Origin: Bacteroidales bacterium
GTDB lineage: Bacteria > Bacteroidota > Bacteroidia > Bacteroidales > UBA3824
Length of the DNA: 64,000 bases
NCBI GenBank assembly: GCA_024413595.1
Contig: JAKSUC010000013.1
Span: 1 to 64,000 of the forward strand
Reading direction: 5' to 3'
Position numbers and translations under genes: made by a program
The notes under the pieces: generated by a model
Told to the model about the DNA's origin: nothing
Database searches by the model: none
What the model saw: only the letters and a program-made list of their open reading frames with translations
Shown here: one piece after another, positions 27,443 through 36,105 of the stretch
How positions within the stretch are numbered: the stretch's first letter is position 1
Layout: each line of letters begins with the position of its first letter

Positions 27443-28102
27443 TTATTCTGTCATAAAAATATAACTTGAGCACAAACATATAATAATCAATACCAAAGTC
27501 AATCCATAGGTATACAAAACCATTTTTAGTGATTTTGAAAAACTATTATTAAAATTTTTGCTTAACAAATACGATAGCAAAAGTACAAAAAATATTTCAA
27601 AAATATTAAAATAAGACAAAGGAATTACCATCCACATATCTAATCGGCAAACATCAAAAAATGACGCTAAAGAAAAAGAATAAACGGATAAACCAATAGT
27701 GCATTCTGGTAAACCATAAATAATTATTTTTAAAACATTTACTATTGACATCACGCCAAATACTATTTGTGATAACGCAACACATTTTAATATTGTACCA
27801 AACTTCTGTTTTATTGTAAGATAATATCCTATATAAACAACAAAAGATAATAAAAATAAATAAAACAATTGAGTAAATATAGGAGCAATACAACATAACC
27901 ATAGCGGTTGTTGTATTTGAGCTATCTGTTCTTCTGTAAGTTGAGGAAGAAGCAATAGAAAATAATCACTATTGCTCATAACATACTTACCATTCAAATA
28001 ACCAGATATTGCACTTAATAATCCTGTTATCAAAAAAAACAATAGCCCTTTACGAAAATCTATATTTTTTTCTTCGGGTTCTAGTTCTATATTATTATCC
28101 AT
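27443..28102 (-). CDS. Yip1-like multi-pass membrane protein, copy 1
   Basis: A 219-aa inner-membrane protein with about five hydrophobic segments. The pattern S-L-A-S-F-F-D-V-x-x-L-D-x-W-M-V-I-P-L-S-x-x-N-I-F-E-(x)n-L-L-S-Y-L-L-S-K-N (about 145-190) is shared with two paralogues in the island (36092-36724 and 42202-42891). The layout resembles Yip1-domain proteins; the assignment is by general look, not a diagnostic site. In two of its three occurrences it sits between a permease-like gene and a redoxin gene, suggesting a membrane partner of one of these. Confidence 0.55.
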   Translation of the reverse strand: MDNNIELEPEEKNIDFRKGLLFFLITGLLSAISGYLNGKYVMSNSDYFLLLLPQLTEEQIAQIQQPLWLCCIAPIFTQLFYLFLLSFVVYIGYYLTIKQKFGTILKCVALSQIVFGVMSIVNVLKIIIYGLPECTIGLSVYSFSLASFFDVCRLDMWMVIPLSYFNIFEIFFVLLLSYLLSKNFNNSFSKSLKMVLYTYGLTLVLIIICLCSSYIFMTE

Positions 28103-28142
28103 TTTATTAGTCTTTAAATTTTATATAAAATTGGGGATTATA

Positions 28143-29573
28143 TTAAAATCCTCTCATTATGCTTTGATATAGATATCTTTTTTTGTTGAATTTATCACAA
28201 ATTAGGTTAATAAATTTTTCTTGATAAATTAAACTAATAATAAAAATCAACATATTCATTATTGTTATAATATATTTATAATCAACAAAATGCCAAATAA
28301 TAGAAAATACTATCACTTCCGCAAAAAAACAAAATACTTTCTTTAAATTTGCATTGCTTATATGTCCTGCAAAAAGAGAATTCTTCAATATATCAAATCT
28401 ATAAATATCATTATTATTACAATATAAACAGATATAAGCATTCAATCCTGCGCCTAAAAATAATTGATTTAATGCTAAATTTATATCTTTAGATGCTAAA
28501 AAAAAGCATAGAGAAGCTATAATTACAAACACATAATTAATTTTTATATCAATTTTATTTATATTATATATCAATTTTTTATTCAATACAAATAATCCAT
28601 CATAACATATAGAAAAATTAACAATAGTTTGGTTCATTAATAAATAAAGAAATGAAGAAAATAACATAAAAAAAACTGTAAACATCTCTAATCCAGGCTT
28701 TTCTTCAATACCATTAAAAAATACAAACGAAAAAATAATAAATGCTAAATAACTAACAATAAAATTTAAATTTTTGAATATTATTTTAATAATCAATTTT
28801 GTAATAGGAGAAAAGCTAAATTGCGTTACTATTCCATAAATAAAAGAATCAGTATTTGAATTAAATTGGCTTTCCAAAAATTTAGTAAACTCATTTTTAT
28901 ACTGATAGATTGCCAATATTGTAATAAACAAAACAAGAACAATTGAAATTGATAACAACAAAATTTTGTTTTGAATTAAATTATCTGATAAAAATGGAAT
29001 CAAATTACTATTGCTTGTAACAATCATAGGTATTGATGACACTAATATATACGCAAATATCAATAGTAAATTTCTTTTCAATCCATTTAAACTTTTTATC
29101 CAAATAATTACAAATGTATTTGATAATGTAAATATTATATAAAAAGCAATCAATATAATTGAATGAGACAATTCTAATTTTGAGTAAAAATATAATGAAA
29201 CAACCACTATTATACAAAATGGGAATGTTATAAAGTTTAAAAAAGAAAATAACTTGTCCTTAATATTTTGAAGATATAATTCATACTTAGGTATTGGCAA
29301 TAACTTTAAAGAACATAATTCAGCAATTGATGATTTGCTAAAAATACATTTAATACTAAAATCTACCACCAACAATGAAACAAATACCTTTGTTAAATCA
29401 TAAAAGATATTGTTTGATTGCAAAATTATTAACGCTAATCCAATTGCGACAAGTGTCATAAAAAACATTAACGCCAAAGCAAACATCCAAGGAATTAATG
29501 TTGTTGAATAACTATTTATTCCCAGTTTTCTGCTTCGTTTTAATTTTAATAAGTATGATAAGTGATTGTTCAT
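28143..29573 (-). CDS. DUF5687-like polytopic permease, copy 1
   Basis: A 476-aa protein with about twelve hydrophobic segments. It shares with four other island proteins an early L-x-L-L-P-I-(P/K) motif (about residue 86) and a C-terminal basic R-Y-x(4-5)-(M/F)-R motif, which I associate with the Bacteroidota DUF5687 family of ABC-2-permease-like proteins. These normally pair with a CcmA-type ATPase such as the one at 42901. It lies 23 nt after copy 2 and 40 nt before the Yip1-like gene. Immunity or export of a cognate peptide is plausible but unproven. Confidence 0.6.
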   Translation of the reverse strand: MNNHLSYLLKLKRSRKLGINSYSTTLIPWMFALALMFFMTLVAIGLALIILQSNNIFYDLTKVFVSLLVVDFSIKCIFSKSSIAELCSLKLLPIPKYELYLQNIKDKLFSFLNFITFPFCIIVVVSLYFYSKLELSHSIILIAFYIIFTLSNTFVIIWIKSLNGLKRNLLLIFAYILVSSIPMIVTSNSNLIPFLSDNLIQNKILLLSISIVLVLFITILAIYQYKNEFTKFLESQFNSNTDSFIYGIVTQFSFSPITKLIIKIIFKNLNFIVSYLAFIIFSFVFFNGIEEKPGLEMFTVFFMLFSSFLYLLMNQTIVNFSICYDGLFVLNKKLIYNINKIDIKINYVFVIIASLCFFLASKDINLALNQLFLGAGLNAYICLYCNNNDIYRFDILKNSLFAGHISNANLKKVFCFFAEVIVFSIIWHFVDYKYIITIMNMLIFIISLIYQEKFINLICDKFNKKRYLYQSIMRGF

Positions 29574-29596
29574 ATTTTTGAGATTTATACCATTAT

Positions 29597-31018
29597 TTAG
29601 TTGACTTCACCTCTGTATATAGCAAGATTTTTATAACGATTTTGCTTTAATTTATTACACAAAAAATTGAAAAATTTATCTCGTTTTATAAAGCAAACAA
29701 AACAGATAACTATAATTGATATATTAAAATATATGTTTTTTTCAAAAATTACGCATAATAAAGTAAGTAACATAGCAAAAACAAAATATAACACTACTAT
29801 TGTATTAAAGGTTTTGTTTGTAGATGGATTGAAAATATCTACTCTAGATACACCTCCATAAAAATTTTGAATGACAATTAAAAAGTATGATATACTAATA
29901 TTCAGCATAAACATTGTTGCAGATAAGAAAAATCGTTGTGTTATAGCAGCAAATATTATTGCAACTATTGATGAGTATATCAAATTTATTTTATAATGAT
30001 TACGCAAAATTTTGTTATAATAATTATGATTCACACATGTTAAACCATCTGCGTAACAACTTAAATAGGAAAATATTGGTTGACTTGCAAGTAAAAACAT
30101 TTGAAATAGAGAAAACAAACCATACGAAAGTATTGCCATCTTAACAAAAACATGACTATGAAAAGCATCATAGTTTTGTATAATAAAAAATATACCTAAA
30201 AAGAAAGGGATAATAAAAGATTTTATTATTTTTCCTCTAAAAATATTTTTTAATATCAATTGTGAATAAATTGACAAGTTATACAACTTTAAAACACGAA
30301 CTTTTTGTGATGTTGAGTTTTCAAAAGTATTTCTACATTCATTTTTAAATTGCAAAGAATGAAAAATCCATGTTAATGCCCATAATAAAACTATTAACAA
30401 ACCTAATATGAGTGGATTTTTATATTGAAAAAATAAACTTTCAACTTCAGAAAAATAATTTAAAATAAATACTGCGCATCCTAGATAAAATGCTATATAA
30501 ATAATACTACAAAGAATTGATTTAAAACTACTTAAACTTTTAAACCAATTAAATAACGATTCTGTAAAAAGTTCAAATCCAAATATTATAATAATATATA
30601 AAAACGCATCTAAAATTGGAAAATCAGCAATAAAAATTTGCTTTACAAAATAAACAGCAAAAACTGAGAATGTTACAAAATTGCCAATTTTAAATAAGTT
30701 ACATATAAAATCGTGAATTTTTAGTCTCCACAATTTTATTGGTAAGGTAATATATGGTGTCAAGTTTGAAATATACTTTTTTTCTATGGTTATTTTTATA
30801 ATAATCTCAGCTAGCCCTGTTCCCAATAATATTGAAGTTAATGTAAAATTTATATCTTGTTTTATTATTATGTCAAGCAAAAAACCAGTAGCAAGAAAAT
30901 TTAAAATTATAAATAAATTAAAAAACAATTTAGTAATAGCAGAGACTATTTCACTTTCAAAAGACCACGTTCTACGAATATTTATAAACTTATGAAAAAA
31001 AATATTGTTTACATTCAT
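29597..31018 (-). CDS. DUF5687-like polytopic permease, copy 2
   Basis: A 473-aa, very hydrophobic protein (about twelve membrane segments). The L-T-P-Y-I-T-L-P-I-K motif lies near residue 90 and N-R-Y-K-N-L-A-I-Y-R-G-E closes the protein. It is the closest relative of the frameshifted copy at 32511-33912; both begin M-N-(V/I)-N-N-I-F and share long stretches. It is the first gene after the two peptides 31418 and 31171, separated from them by a hairpin at 31082-31127. The role is probably that of an ABC-2-type membrane subunit. Confidence 0.65.
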   Translation of the reverse strand: MNVNNIFFHKFINIRRTWSFESEIVSAITKLFFNLFIILNFLATGFLLDIIIKQDINFTLTSILLGTGLAEIIIKITIEKKYISNLTPYITLPIKLWRLKIHDFICNLFKIGNFVTFSVFAVYFVKQIFIADFPILDAFLYIIIIFGFELFTESLFNWFKSLSSFKSILCSIIYIAFYLGCAVFILNYFSEVESLFFQYKNPLILGLLIVLLWALTWIFHSLQFKNECRNTFENSTSQKVRVLKLYNLSIYSQLILKNIFRGKIIKSFIIPFFLGIFFIIQNYDAFHSHVFVKMAILSYGLFSLFQMFLLASQPIFSYLSCYADGLTCVNHNYYNKILRNHYKINLIYSSIVAIIFAAITQRFFLSATMFMLNISISYFLIVIQNFYGGVSRVDIFNPSTNKTFNTIVVLYFVFAMLLTLLCVIFEKNIYFNISIIVICFVCFIKRDKFFNFLCNKLKQNRYKNLAIYRGEVN

Positions 31019-31081
31019 TATTATAATTTTTTGAGATTTTTTATAACCTTAATCTTTAACACAATAGGATTTGTTATTAAT

Positions 31082-31127
31082 AGAGTGAGAAAAATTATTC
31101 AGTATTCGATTATTTTAAACTCACCCT
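31082..31127 (-). promoter_or_regulatory. Hairpin between peptide genes and permease gene
   Basis: On the minus strand AGGGTGAG (31127-31120) can pair with CTCACTCT (31089-31082), eight pairs with one G-U, around a 30-nt loop. It lacks a T-run, so it more likely stabilises the peptide mRNA end or attenuates read-through than fully terminates. A comparable hairpin sits after the three-peptide cluster at 38201-38233. Confidence 0.4.
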
Positions 31128-31170
31128 AAATAATTATAAGCTACTTAAATTAAAGTAATACTATTTTGAC

Positions 31171-31353
31171 TTATGCACAATAATAAGCAATAGATGCAGA
31201 TGCTGCACCATATCCTCCAATAGCACATACAGCACCGATACCTCCAGATGCGATACACAAACCAACTATGGTAAATCCCCATAAAATGTAAGCAGTTGTA
31301 CAACTATCGCCTGCTTCTATATTTTGCATTTCAATTATATTTAATTCTTTCAT
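31171..31353 (-). CDS. Double-glycine-leader precursor peptide 1 (EAG variant)
   Basis: A 60-aa precursor. The 15-residue leader MKELNIIEMQNIEAG fits the island consensus M-K-x-(L/I)-x-(L/I/V)-x-x-M-x-x-(V/I)-x-(G/A)-G, with Ala in place of the first Gly. The 45-residue core is hydrophobic and Gly/Ala-rich (S-G-G-I-G-A in the middle) with four cysteines, one near the start (D-S-C) and one next to last (Y-Y-C-A). This matches bacteriocin-like peptides processed by C39 exporters. It is cotranscribed with precursor 2, 64 nt upstream. A disulfide between the ends is possible. No modification enzyme of the radical-SAM or lanthipeptide type is nearby. Confidence 0.85.
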   Translation of the reverse strand: MKELNIIEMQNIEAGDSCTTAYILWGFTIVGLCIASGGIGAVCAIGGYGAASASIAYYCA

Positions 31354-31417
31354 AATTTTTTGTTTTTGTTATAATAATAAAATTCTAATATATTACTAGT
31401 GTTCTTTAATTACTTCA

Positions 31418-31606
31418 TTAAGCACAGCTATCAAAAACCCCATAAGCACTTGCCCAAAAGCATGCTGCTGTTCCTATCGCAGCCCCTATTCCTCCTGAAA
31501 AAGCTATTAGACCAACTTCGCTACAAGCAAAACCAGCAATTGCGAAAGCACAACCCCAATCGCCTCCTTCAACGGTTACCATTTCTTTTAATTCTAATGT
31601 TTTCAT
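31418..31606 (-). CDS. Double-glycine-leader precursor peptide 2
   Basis: A 62-aa precursor with the 15-residue leader MKTLELKEMVTVEGG. The 47-residue core starts D-W-G-C, contains F-S-G-G-I-G-A-A-I-G (glycine-zipper spacing) and ends D-S-C-A, with four cysteines. It shares S-G-G-I-G-A and the near-terminal Cys-Ala with precursor 1. It is the first gene of a unit starting at the promoter at 31753, behind the conserved leader RNA. Two-peptide bacteriocin pairing with precursor 1 is a reasonable hypothesis because they are adjacent and similar in size. Confidence 0.88.
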   Translation of the reverse strand: MKTLELKEMVTVEGGDWGCAFAIAGFACSEVGLIAFSGGIGAAIGTAACFWASAYGVFDSCA

Positions 31607-31628
31607 TTTATAATTTTAAAAAAATTAT

Positions 31629-31718
31629 CTCCTACTCTATTTACGCCTTTTTGGAATACTGCGTTCAAATGTTAGCTTTATATTCTATAAACCAAAGCTA
31701 ATAATATTTACAGAATAT
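31629..31718 (-). promoter_or_regulatory. Conserved peptide-operon leader RNA, copy A
   Basis: This 5' leader precedes precursor 2. The 3' block (31629-31665; minus strand GCAGTATTCC, then AAAAAGGC, then TAGAGTAGGA) recurs before the other two peptide units. Upstream of it two helices are possible: helix 1 pairs 31718-31707 with 31691-31680 (12 bp, one G-U), and helix 2 pairs 31701-31694 with 31679-31672 (8 bp perfect), using the helix 1 loop. With no spacer between helix 1 and helix 2 strands they are mutually exclusive or form a tight pseudoknot. Copy B keeps helix 2 with a compensatory A-U to U-A change. A cis-regulatory switch is inferred. Confidence 0.7.
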
Positions 31719-31752
31719 CATTTGAAAAATTGTTCTCTTTAATTGAACATTG

Positions 31753-31760
31753 CAAATGTA
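31753..31760 (-). promoter_or_regulatory. Promoter -7 box TACATTTG for peptides 1 and 2
   Basis: An exact TAnnTTTG match on the minus strand. It predicts a transcript starting near 31746, so the whole leader A is transcribed before the peptide start at 31606. Confidence 0.6.
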
Positions 31761-31816
31761 AAACAGATAAGTAAAAATAATGACAATTTTTGACGAAAAA
31801 ACCGAACAAAAATGTA

Positions 31817-32035
31817 TTATTTTTCAAACATTTGTGTTTCAATTTCAGCAGATAGGTCTTTAAAGAAATTATAATTCAAAACCTCACAAATTTCTTTTAA
31901 TAATATTGTATCAATACTATTACTTTTAAATAAATCGTAACATTTTGAACGAGAACAATTAATCTTTTTACAAAACCAAGTTACACTTTGACCTTGATTT
32001 TCTAGACGAGTTTTAATAATTTGACCCATTTCCAT
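31817..32035 (-). CDS. Small helix-turn-helix DNA-binding protein
   Basis: A 72-aa protein made almost entirely of a Cro/C1-type (XRE) helix-turn-helix: I-K-T-R-L-E-N-Q-G-Q-S-V-T-W-F-C-K-K-I-N-C-S-R-S-K-C-Y-D-L-F, then a third helix and L-N-Y-N-F-F at the end, the pattern of short Bacteroidota regulators. It is the only regulator inside the island, between the 270-nt RNA and the promoter of peptides 1 and 2. It could regulate the peptide promoters; that is inference from position. Confidence 0.75.
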   Translation of the reverse strand: MEMGQIIKTRLENQGQSVTWFCKKINCSRSKCYDLFKSNSIDTILLKEICEVLNYNFFKDLSAEIETQMFEK

Positions 32036-32087
32036 AATTTAGCGGTATATATTAGTAAACATCTGACGAATTCCAAATCAGATAGTT

Positions 32088-32358
32088 AAAAAAAAAGCGT
32101 GGAATTCTTATTTTGCCCGTTCCACGCATTGAGGTCTTCGCACTACCCGAAACAGTAGAAACGAGCAACGAATAACCACGCTGTATGTATGGCAGACATA
32201 CAATTAGCTGTATGTCTGAAAAATACACACTTGCGGGCATTAAACATTGCTTTGTTTCTGACTGTTTCTTGAAAGTTGCGAAGTTTCAATGCGTCAAAAA
32301 CATAGCGTAAATAAACGCCTAAAAATATATTATTCCATAGCGATAAATTCGCTCGGAA
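32088..32358 (-). ncRNA. Independent structured ~270-nt RNA, class unproven (6S-like possible)
   Basis: A minus-strand transcription unit with a consensus promoter (32365-32372) and a strong terminator (stem 32120-32127 with 32097-32104, T-run 32096-32088). It is more GC-rich than its surroundings. Helices visible: a 10-bp perfect hairpin (32193-32202 with 32209-32218), extended by GUGUGUAU with AUACAUAC; a CUAC/GUAG hairpin near 32150; and a GCCCG/CGGGC pairing (32234-32238 with 32115-32119) that would close the whole 3' half. Open frames through it run in conflicting phases and show no protein family. A Bacteroidota 6S-type RNA is one candidate; I cannot confirm it. Confidence 0.65.
32097..32127 (-). 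terminator. Terminator of the intergenic RNA
   Basis: GCGTGGAA (32127-32120) pairs with TTCCACGC (32104-32097) around a 15-nt loop, followed by nine T on the minus strand. Confidence 0.85.
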
Positions 32359-32364
32359 CTTGCG

Positions 32365-32372
32365 CAAATATA
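32365..32372 (-). promoter_or_regulatory. Promoter -7 box TATATTTG for the intergenic RNA
   Basis: A perfect TAnnTTTG match with a TTTG behind a T-run 17 nt further upstream, slightly short of the usual spacing. Confidence 0.65.
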
Positions 32373-32426
32373 AATAAATTAATTTAACACAAAAAAAAAT
32401 TATTAATAATTTAACATTGTTTATTA

Positions 32427-32457
32427 ATAAAAAAACCGATACAAAAAATTGCATCGG
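32427..32457 (-). terminator. Terminator after frameshifted permease gene
   Basis: CCGATGC (32457-32451) pairs with GTATCGG (32442-32436), seven pairs with one G-U, then a T-run on the minus strand. It ends the transcript of 32511-35354. Confidence 0.75.
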
Positions 32458-32510
32458 CTTTAATTTATATATTTATTAACAATTATATAGATAAATTATA
32501 TTTACAACCA

Positions 32511-33912
32511 TTATTTATTTACTTCACCACGATATTTTGAAAGATTTTTGTAGCGATCTTTATTTAATTTGTTACATATTTTTTGTATAAAATAATCTTT
32601 ATTAAATAAAATCATTATACTAAAAATATTGATTATTATATTAAAATATATATTATGTTCAAATAATACACAAAAATATGTTAAATTTATTGCTACAATT
32701 ACGAATATAAAATGAAATATATTCAAACCTGATTTATTTGTTAACAATTTGTTTATTTCGTATCGATATACATTAGTTATATTTTGAATTGCATACAACA
32801 AATAAAATAAACTAATGTTCAACATAAATATTGATATTACAATTATAAATCTTTGAATTAGAGCACAAAGTATTATTGTAACAATTGATGAGTAAACAAA
32901 ATTAATTTTATAATGATTTTGAAAAATTTGGTAATAAAAATTTTTATTTAAACATACTAAACCATCTATATAACAAGATAAATATGAAAAAATTGGCTGA
33001 CTAACAAACAAATACATTTGAAAAAGAATAAATAAACCTATAGAAAACATACTAAATTTTAAAAAATCAGACGGCAGATTATTAAAATAATAATTTAGAA
33101 TAAAAACTATTCCAAGTAATAAATGAAGAAATATTGTTCTAGTAGTTTTTCCTCTTAAATTATTTTTTAAAATTAATTGTTTATAACACGACAATTTTGA
33201 TAATTTAAAGCTATGATTTTTTACAAACGATTTGTTTTCAAGTTGATTTCTTAATTCATTATTAAATTGCAAACTATGAAAAATCCACATAAAACCATAA
33301 ACTAAAACAATTAATAAACTTATTGTTAAAGGATTTATATATTGATAAAAACAGTTTTCTATTTCAGTAAAATCTCTTAACACAAATCCAAAAACTGATA
33401 TATAAAATGTAATATATAAAACAACACAAATATTTGATTTTAAAGCATTAAAACTTTTAAACCAATTGAACAAAGCCTCATTAAGCAATTCAAATCCAAA
33501 TATTAACAATATAAATAAAGAAGTATCTAAAACAGAATAATTATTTATTACAATTTGTTTAATAAAATATGTACTAAAAAATGTAAAAACAATAAAATTA
33601 CTTATTTTAAATAAATTACGAATAAAATTATGAATTTTAAGTTTATATTTTTTTATAGGTAAAGTGATATATGGAGCAATATCACAAAATTTATTATTTT
33701 CAAAAGTAATTTTTAAAATTATTTCAGTAACTCCCAACGTGAAAAAGAAAATTACCAAAAAAAAATTTGATTGCTGACTATCTTTAAAAATAATATCAAA
33801 TACTCACCCCAAAATTAAATAACTTAATAAAATTATTATTAATAATATTATCAAACGACCATATTCTGCGAATTTTTATAAATGTATGTAAAAATATATT
33901 ATTTATATTCAT
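32511..33912 (-). pseudogene. DUF5687-like permease, copy 3, frameshifted near its start
   Basis: The long frame begins only at 33758, but the first 20 residues of a relative of copy 2 (M-N-I-N-N-I-F-L-H-T-F-I-K-I-R-R-I-W-S-F) are encoded from the ATG at 33912 in another frame, which hits a stop at 33796. The 33912-32511 span is one base more than a multiple of three and would give about 467 aa, close to the 473 aa of copy 2. One extra base near 33800 therefore explains the break. The rest is intact, including the I-A-P-Y-I-T-L-P-I-K motif and the closing R-Y-K-N-L-S-K-Y-R-G-E. It may be a recent pseudogene, a phase-variable gene or a sequencing error. Confidence 0.75.
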
Positions 33913-33929
33913 ATATTATAAAAATATAT

Positions 33930-35354
33930 CTATTTTCTTAAATCTTTTAAAATTTCGTAACGGTTTTTATAAAAACTTTCCGACAATTTGTTTATCCATA
34001 ATTTTTGTATTATTAAAAAAACTATAGATATAAATGATATTGAAATAATTATAAATAATCCAAATTGATAAATACCATGTGCATTTAAAATTCCAGTAAT
34101 TACCGACATCATTGAAAATAATATAGAATAAATAAACATAATAGTCATCGTATAAGAGTCGACACTAGAATTTGAAGATAAAATATCAAATCTAGCACAT
34201 TGTTTAAATTTTATAGCCAAATTGCTTATAAAAGGAATAAATGATAAATTTATCAAAAACGGAGCTAACATCTTATAATCTTTAAATATTAGCAACAATA
34301 TTAATAAAAGTATAAATTCATAAACAAAATTTATTTTTAAAAAGCTATTCATCATTGATTTAAAAAACATTTTATCTCTTAAAAAAATGCCGTCCATAAA
34401 TAATGAAAGTTTTGTTATCAAAGGATTTAGTATATAATTTAACCCAAAAAATATAAAAGCATAACCAAACAAAGTTAAATCAAAATCTTTTGGTAATAAA
34501 TCTGATTTAGATACAATAACAAAACATATTCCCATAATTGGTAAAACAATTAATGTAGATATTATATTTTTACTTCTTAAACAAAGTGTAATTAATAGTT
34601 TTGTATATTTATTTGAATTAAATAAGTTGAAACTATTTATAGTTTGATTTTCTGTTGATATTTGATTTAATTGTCTTGATAATTGAATATAATTAATTTT
34701 ATAAATCAAAAATATTTCAATTACTATTATAAATAAACATACATAAATGTTAGAAAAATAATATTTACAACTATTTACAAATAATTCGTTAGTGTTTAAT
34801 AAATAAACAATTGCAACAATAACACAACACAAAGCAGTTAAAGAAATTAATTCAAACGATTTTTTTAATGTTTTAAAATATTTAATAATAATAGTCAACA
34901 AAAAAGAAGTGAATAAAATAGTTAGAGAATAAATTAAAATTTGCGCAACATTTAATATTCCTAAAAATCCCAATTTAATAAAAAGTGCAGTAAAAAAGCT
35001 AAAACACCAAAAATTATATAATTCAACACAATCAAGCAAAGTTCTTGAATTAAAAATCAACCTTTTTTTAATTGGTAAAAGAAGATAACTAACCAAATTT
35101 TTAGAATTTGATTGAGCCATTCCAATTTTAAAAATAATTTCACTAATAGCATTTATATAAAAAGTTAATGTGGACAACTGTTTTATTTCGGTCCAAAATG
35201 AATTTGTTGAATTAGTATAAAAAGTAAACCCAGAAATAACTGACGATATTAGCAAAAAAATATAAAATATATTAAGATTTTTTTGCACAACATCGCTCTT
35301 GTCCAATCTTTTCTTTTCTAATTTTTGATGTTCAAAAAACTTCTTGAAAAACAT
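33930..35354 (-). CDS. DUF5687-like polytopic permease, copy 4
   Basis: A 474-aa protein with about twelve membrane segments, preceded by a basic cytoplasmic N-terminus (K-K-F-F-E-H-Q-K-L-E-K-K-R). It keeps the family markers L-V-S-Y-L-L-L-P-I-K (about residue 90) and K-N-R-Y-E-I-L-K-D-L-R-K at the end, but is the most divergent of the five. It lies 17 nt before copy 3, and a 253-nt gap without visible gene separates it from the redoxin gene upstream. Confidence 0.6.
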   Translation of the reverse strand: MFFKKFFEHQKLEKKRLDKSDVVQKNLNIFYIFLLISSVISGFTFYTNSTNSFWTEIKQLSTLTFYINAISEIIFKIGMAQSNSKNLVSYLLLPIKKRLIFNSRTLLDCVELYNFWCFSFFTALFIKLGFLGILNVAQILIYSLTILFTSFLLTIIIKYFKTLKKSFELISLTALCCVIVAIVYLLNTNELFVNSCKYYFSNIYVCLFIIVIEIFLIYKINYIQLSRQLNQISTENQTINSFNLFNSNKYTKLLITLCLRSKNIISTLIVLPIMGICFVIVSKSDLLPKDFDLTLFGYAFIFFGLNYILNPLITKLSLFMDGIFLRDKMFFKSMMNSFLKINFVYEFILLLILLLIFKDYKMLAPFLINLSFIPFISNLAIKFKQCARFDILSSNSSVDSYTMTIMFIYSILFSMMSVITGILNAHGIYQFGLFIIISISFISIVFLIIQKLWINKLSESFYKNRYEILKDLRK

Positions 35355-35607
35355 ATTTATAAATTATTAATATTATTTAAATTACTAATATTTTCAAATA
35401 AATTTTTTTAGTAATTTAAACAAAACAAATATATAATATTTTAGCAAAAAGTTTCTAAAATTTATCAAAAAAAATAGCACAAAAATGTATTAATTTTAGT
35501 ACAAAATAATTTGCAAAAAAATCTAAAACAACTTTTGAAACTTTAAATTATACACAACAAACAATTACCATGGCATTCATTTTATTTATTTACAAAAAAT
35601 AAAAACT

Positions 35608-36105
35608 TTATTCCTCATTCAATAAAACTTTTAAATCAAAATATCCTATACGTTTTTGTTTCAGATGTCCTTTGTTAAAATAAAAAGTTGTTGGTATCGT
35701 AACAATATTTAAAACTTCATTCCAAACATACGAAGAATCATAAATTATATTTACTTCTTTTAATGATTGAAAATTAACAGTTTGCAACATTGAATCAATA
35801 TCATTTTTATGGGCATACGACACCAAATCAACTACTAAATTATCAGTTTTTAACTTTGACAATAAATTTAGTTCACCATGACAAAAATCACATTCAGGGT
35901 GAAAATATAATATCAACAAATGTTCATTATCAACAATTTGTGATGCCAAAGATATTGAATCTCTATTATTATAAATATAAAGGTTTGCATATTTATCATT
36001 GTTTTTACCATTAATCAATTTAATAGAAATAAAAACAATGCCTACGGCTATAAAAATAACCATAATCAATGCAAACACTTTAATTTTTAATTTACTCGGT
36101 TGCAT
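35608..36105 (-). CDS. Membrane-anchored thioredoxin-like protein (CDFC), copy 2
   Basis: A 165-aa protein with an N-terminal anchor and a periplasmic thioredoxin-like domain. Y-F-H-P-E-C-D-F-C carries the CxxC pair, and V-T-I-P-T-T gives the cis-proline loop. It is a paralogue of 26945-27436 (both have S-(S/Y)-A-H-(S/K) after the second strand and a closing Q-K-R-(R/I)-(T/G)-G/Y segment). The ATG at 36105 is preferred over one three codons upstream; either overlaps the end of the Yip1-like gene. Probable disulfide or thiol handling of the Cys-containing peptides, by context. Confidence 0.7.
   Translation of the reverse strand: MQPSKLKIKVFALIMVIFIAVGIVFISIKLINGKNNDKYANLYIYNNRDSISLASQIVDNEHLLILYFHPECDFCHGELNLLSKLKTDNLVVDLVSYAHKNDIDSMLQTVNFQSLKEVNIIYDSSYVWNEVLNIVTIPTTFYFNKGHLKQKRIGYFDLKVLLNEE

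Noticed and set aside
31399-31701. Plus-strand frame of 100 aa opposite precursor 2 and leader A
   Set aside because: It covers the precursor and its leader RNA on the other strand, with no signal or family match.
32052-32454. Two overlapping minus-strand frames of 62 and 103 aa
   Set aside because: They lie in different phases of the same structured RNA, cross its terminator and promoter, and show no protein family; they are best explained as frames through a noncoding RNA.
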